Positions 5,627-6,308 of a stretch of 6,308 nucleotides of DNA are shown here, one piece after another (the stretch's first letter is position 1; each line of letters opens with the position of its first letter). The DNA is taken from NCBI GenBank assembly GCA_026713205.1, contig JAPOOY010000234.1, positions 1 through 6,308 of the forward strand, in the 5' to 3' direction. The stretch comes from Bdellovibrionales bacterium. Its GTDB lineage: Bacteria; Bdellovibrionota; Bdellovibrionia; Bdellovibrionales; UBA1609. The position numbers were made by a program, and so were the translations under genes. The notes beneath the pieces are model-generated. The model was not told the DNA's origin, did not search any database, and was given only the letters and a program-made list of their open reading frames with translations.

Positions 5627-6308
5627 ATGTCAGATTGGAAAGCTTTTTCCTTTTTAAATCCCACAGCAGAGCATAAAGCCTTGCGTAATATGGTGAGGGG
5701 CTTTGTTACGAAGGAAGTGGAGCCCCAGGTTCAGGAGTTTGACAGAAAAGAGCAATTCAACCTTCCTTTATTTCATAAGTTGGGGGAACAGGGGCTATTG
5801 GGCCTTCTTATTCCCGCGGAATTTGGTGGATCGGGTATGGATTTGACGGCCTCTGTTATTGTTCACGAGGAGTTGAGCGCGTCTGATCCCGGGCTTTGCC
5901 TGTCCTACCTGGCTCATTCTGTTTTATGTGCTTACAACATCTATCGTAATGCCAGCCCGGAACAGAAAAAGCTGTGGCTGCCTCCCTTAAGTGAAGGGAA
6001 GTGGATCGGAGCAATGGCCATGTCCGAAGCGGATTGCGGAACGGATGTTCGGGCCATGAAAACAAAGGCTGTGAAAAGGAATGGGAAGTATATTTTAAAC
6101 GGGCGTAAGATGTGGATTACAAACGGTTCCGTTGATGAGAAAAAAACTCCCTGTGATTGCTGTCTTGTTTATGCTCAGACAGATAAAGGGATTTCCGCTT
6201 TTTTAGTGGAAAAAACCTCCTTCGGATTTTCTGTAGGACAAAAGATTAAGGACAAATTGGGTATGCGGGCCTCCAATACCTGTGAGCTGATTTTTGAAAA
6301 TTGTGAGG
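5627..6308 (+). CDS. Acyl-CoA dehydrogenase, isovaleryl-CoA dehydrogenase-like, N-terminal part
   Basis: The gene runs off the right edge; 227 codons of an expected ~390 are present. It encodes an FAD-dependent acyl-CoA dehydrogenase, which oxidises acyl-CoA to the trans-2-enoyl-CoA and passes electrons to electron-transfer flavoprotein. The N-terminal helical domain (about 12-125) contains LGLLIPAEFGGSGMDL. The middle beta domain has AMSEADCGTDV (131-141, the FAD/substrate block usually written AMSEPxAGSDV), KYILNGRKMWITNG (about 154-167) and DKLGMRASNTCELIFENC close to the edge. The last two blocks match isovaleryl-CoA dehydrogenases best, which points to leucine breakdown. The catalytic glutamate that would confirm the subclass lies beyond the window. 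The start is placed at 5627 because the family's N-terminal helix begins just after it; no Shine-Dalgarno is visible. It lies 47 bases after the protease gene on the same strand. Confidence 0.9.
   Translation, partial: MSDWKAFSFLNPTAEHKALRNMVRGFVTKEVEPQVQEFDRKEQFNLPLFHKLGEQGLLGLLIPAEFGGSGMDLTASVIVHEELSASDPGLCLSYLAHSVLCAYNIYRNASPEQKKLWLPPLSEGKWIGAMAMSEADCGTDVRAMKTKAVKRNGKYILNGRKMWITNGSVDEKKTPCDCCLVYAQTDKGISAFLVEKTSFGFSVGQKIKDKLGMRASNTCELIFENCE

Noticed and set aside
5856..6065. 69-codon minus-strand open frame
   Set aside because: Antisense shadow of the acyl-CoA dehydrogenase gene.

Overview
The window looks like a piece of an AT-rich chromosome from a bacterium, probably Gram-negative. It carries a type A RNase P RNA, a prenyl diphosphate synthase and RNase HI pair, a Sel1-repeat protein with a signal peptide, and a leucine-catabolism-type acyl-CoA dehydrogenase. 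Nothing here fixes the genus. A proteobacterial or Bdellovibrionota-like host would fit, but that is a guess from gene content.

Region 1 (1-1744, + strand) is the end of a restriction-modification locus. It holds the C-terminal part of a type I restriction HsdR subunit, then a small YgjP/DUF45-type zinc metallopeptidase with a strong ribosome binding site. These are followed by a start-less winged-helix remnant that is in frame with, and directly after, the metallopeptidase stop codon. This block is visibly richer in A/T and in AGA/AGG arginine codons than the rest, which suggests an acquired defence island whose edge has decayed.

Region 2 (1770-2090, - strand) is the RNase P RNA gene rnpB. 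It is recognisable from its P1, P2 and P4 pairings and its conserved core blocks. It converges on region 1, with only about 25 bases between its 3' end and the end of the winged-helix remnant.

Region 3 (2091-2566) is about 475 bases with no convincing gene. It has an AT-rich hairpin, a possible rnpB promoter and three very short open stretches.

Region 4 (2567-3988, - strand) is a two-gene unit, a prenyl diphosphate synthase followed 42 bases later by RNase HI. Region 5 (3989-4256) is a divergent intergenic region with a perfect 9-bp inverted repeat. Region 6 (4257-6308, + strand) holds an exported trypsin-like protease fused to Sel1 repeats, then the N-terminal half of an isovaleryl-CoA dehydrogenase-like enzyme that runs off the window.

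Apart from the restriction locus (hsdR with its metallopeptidase), the genes do not form one pathway; most look like ordinary chromosomal genes. The most notable items are the decayed island edge beside rnpB, the compact rnpB with an altered L15 loop, the divergent prenyl synthase, and the protease-Sel1 fusion. I did not find a clearly new system.
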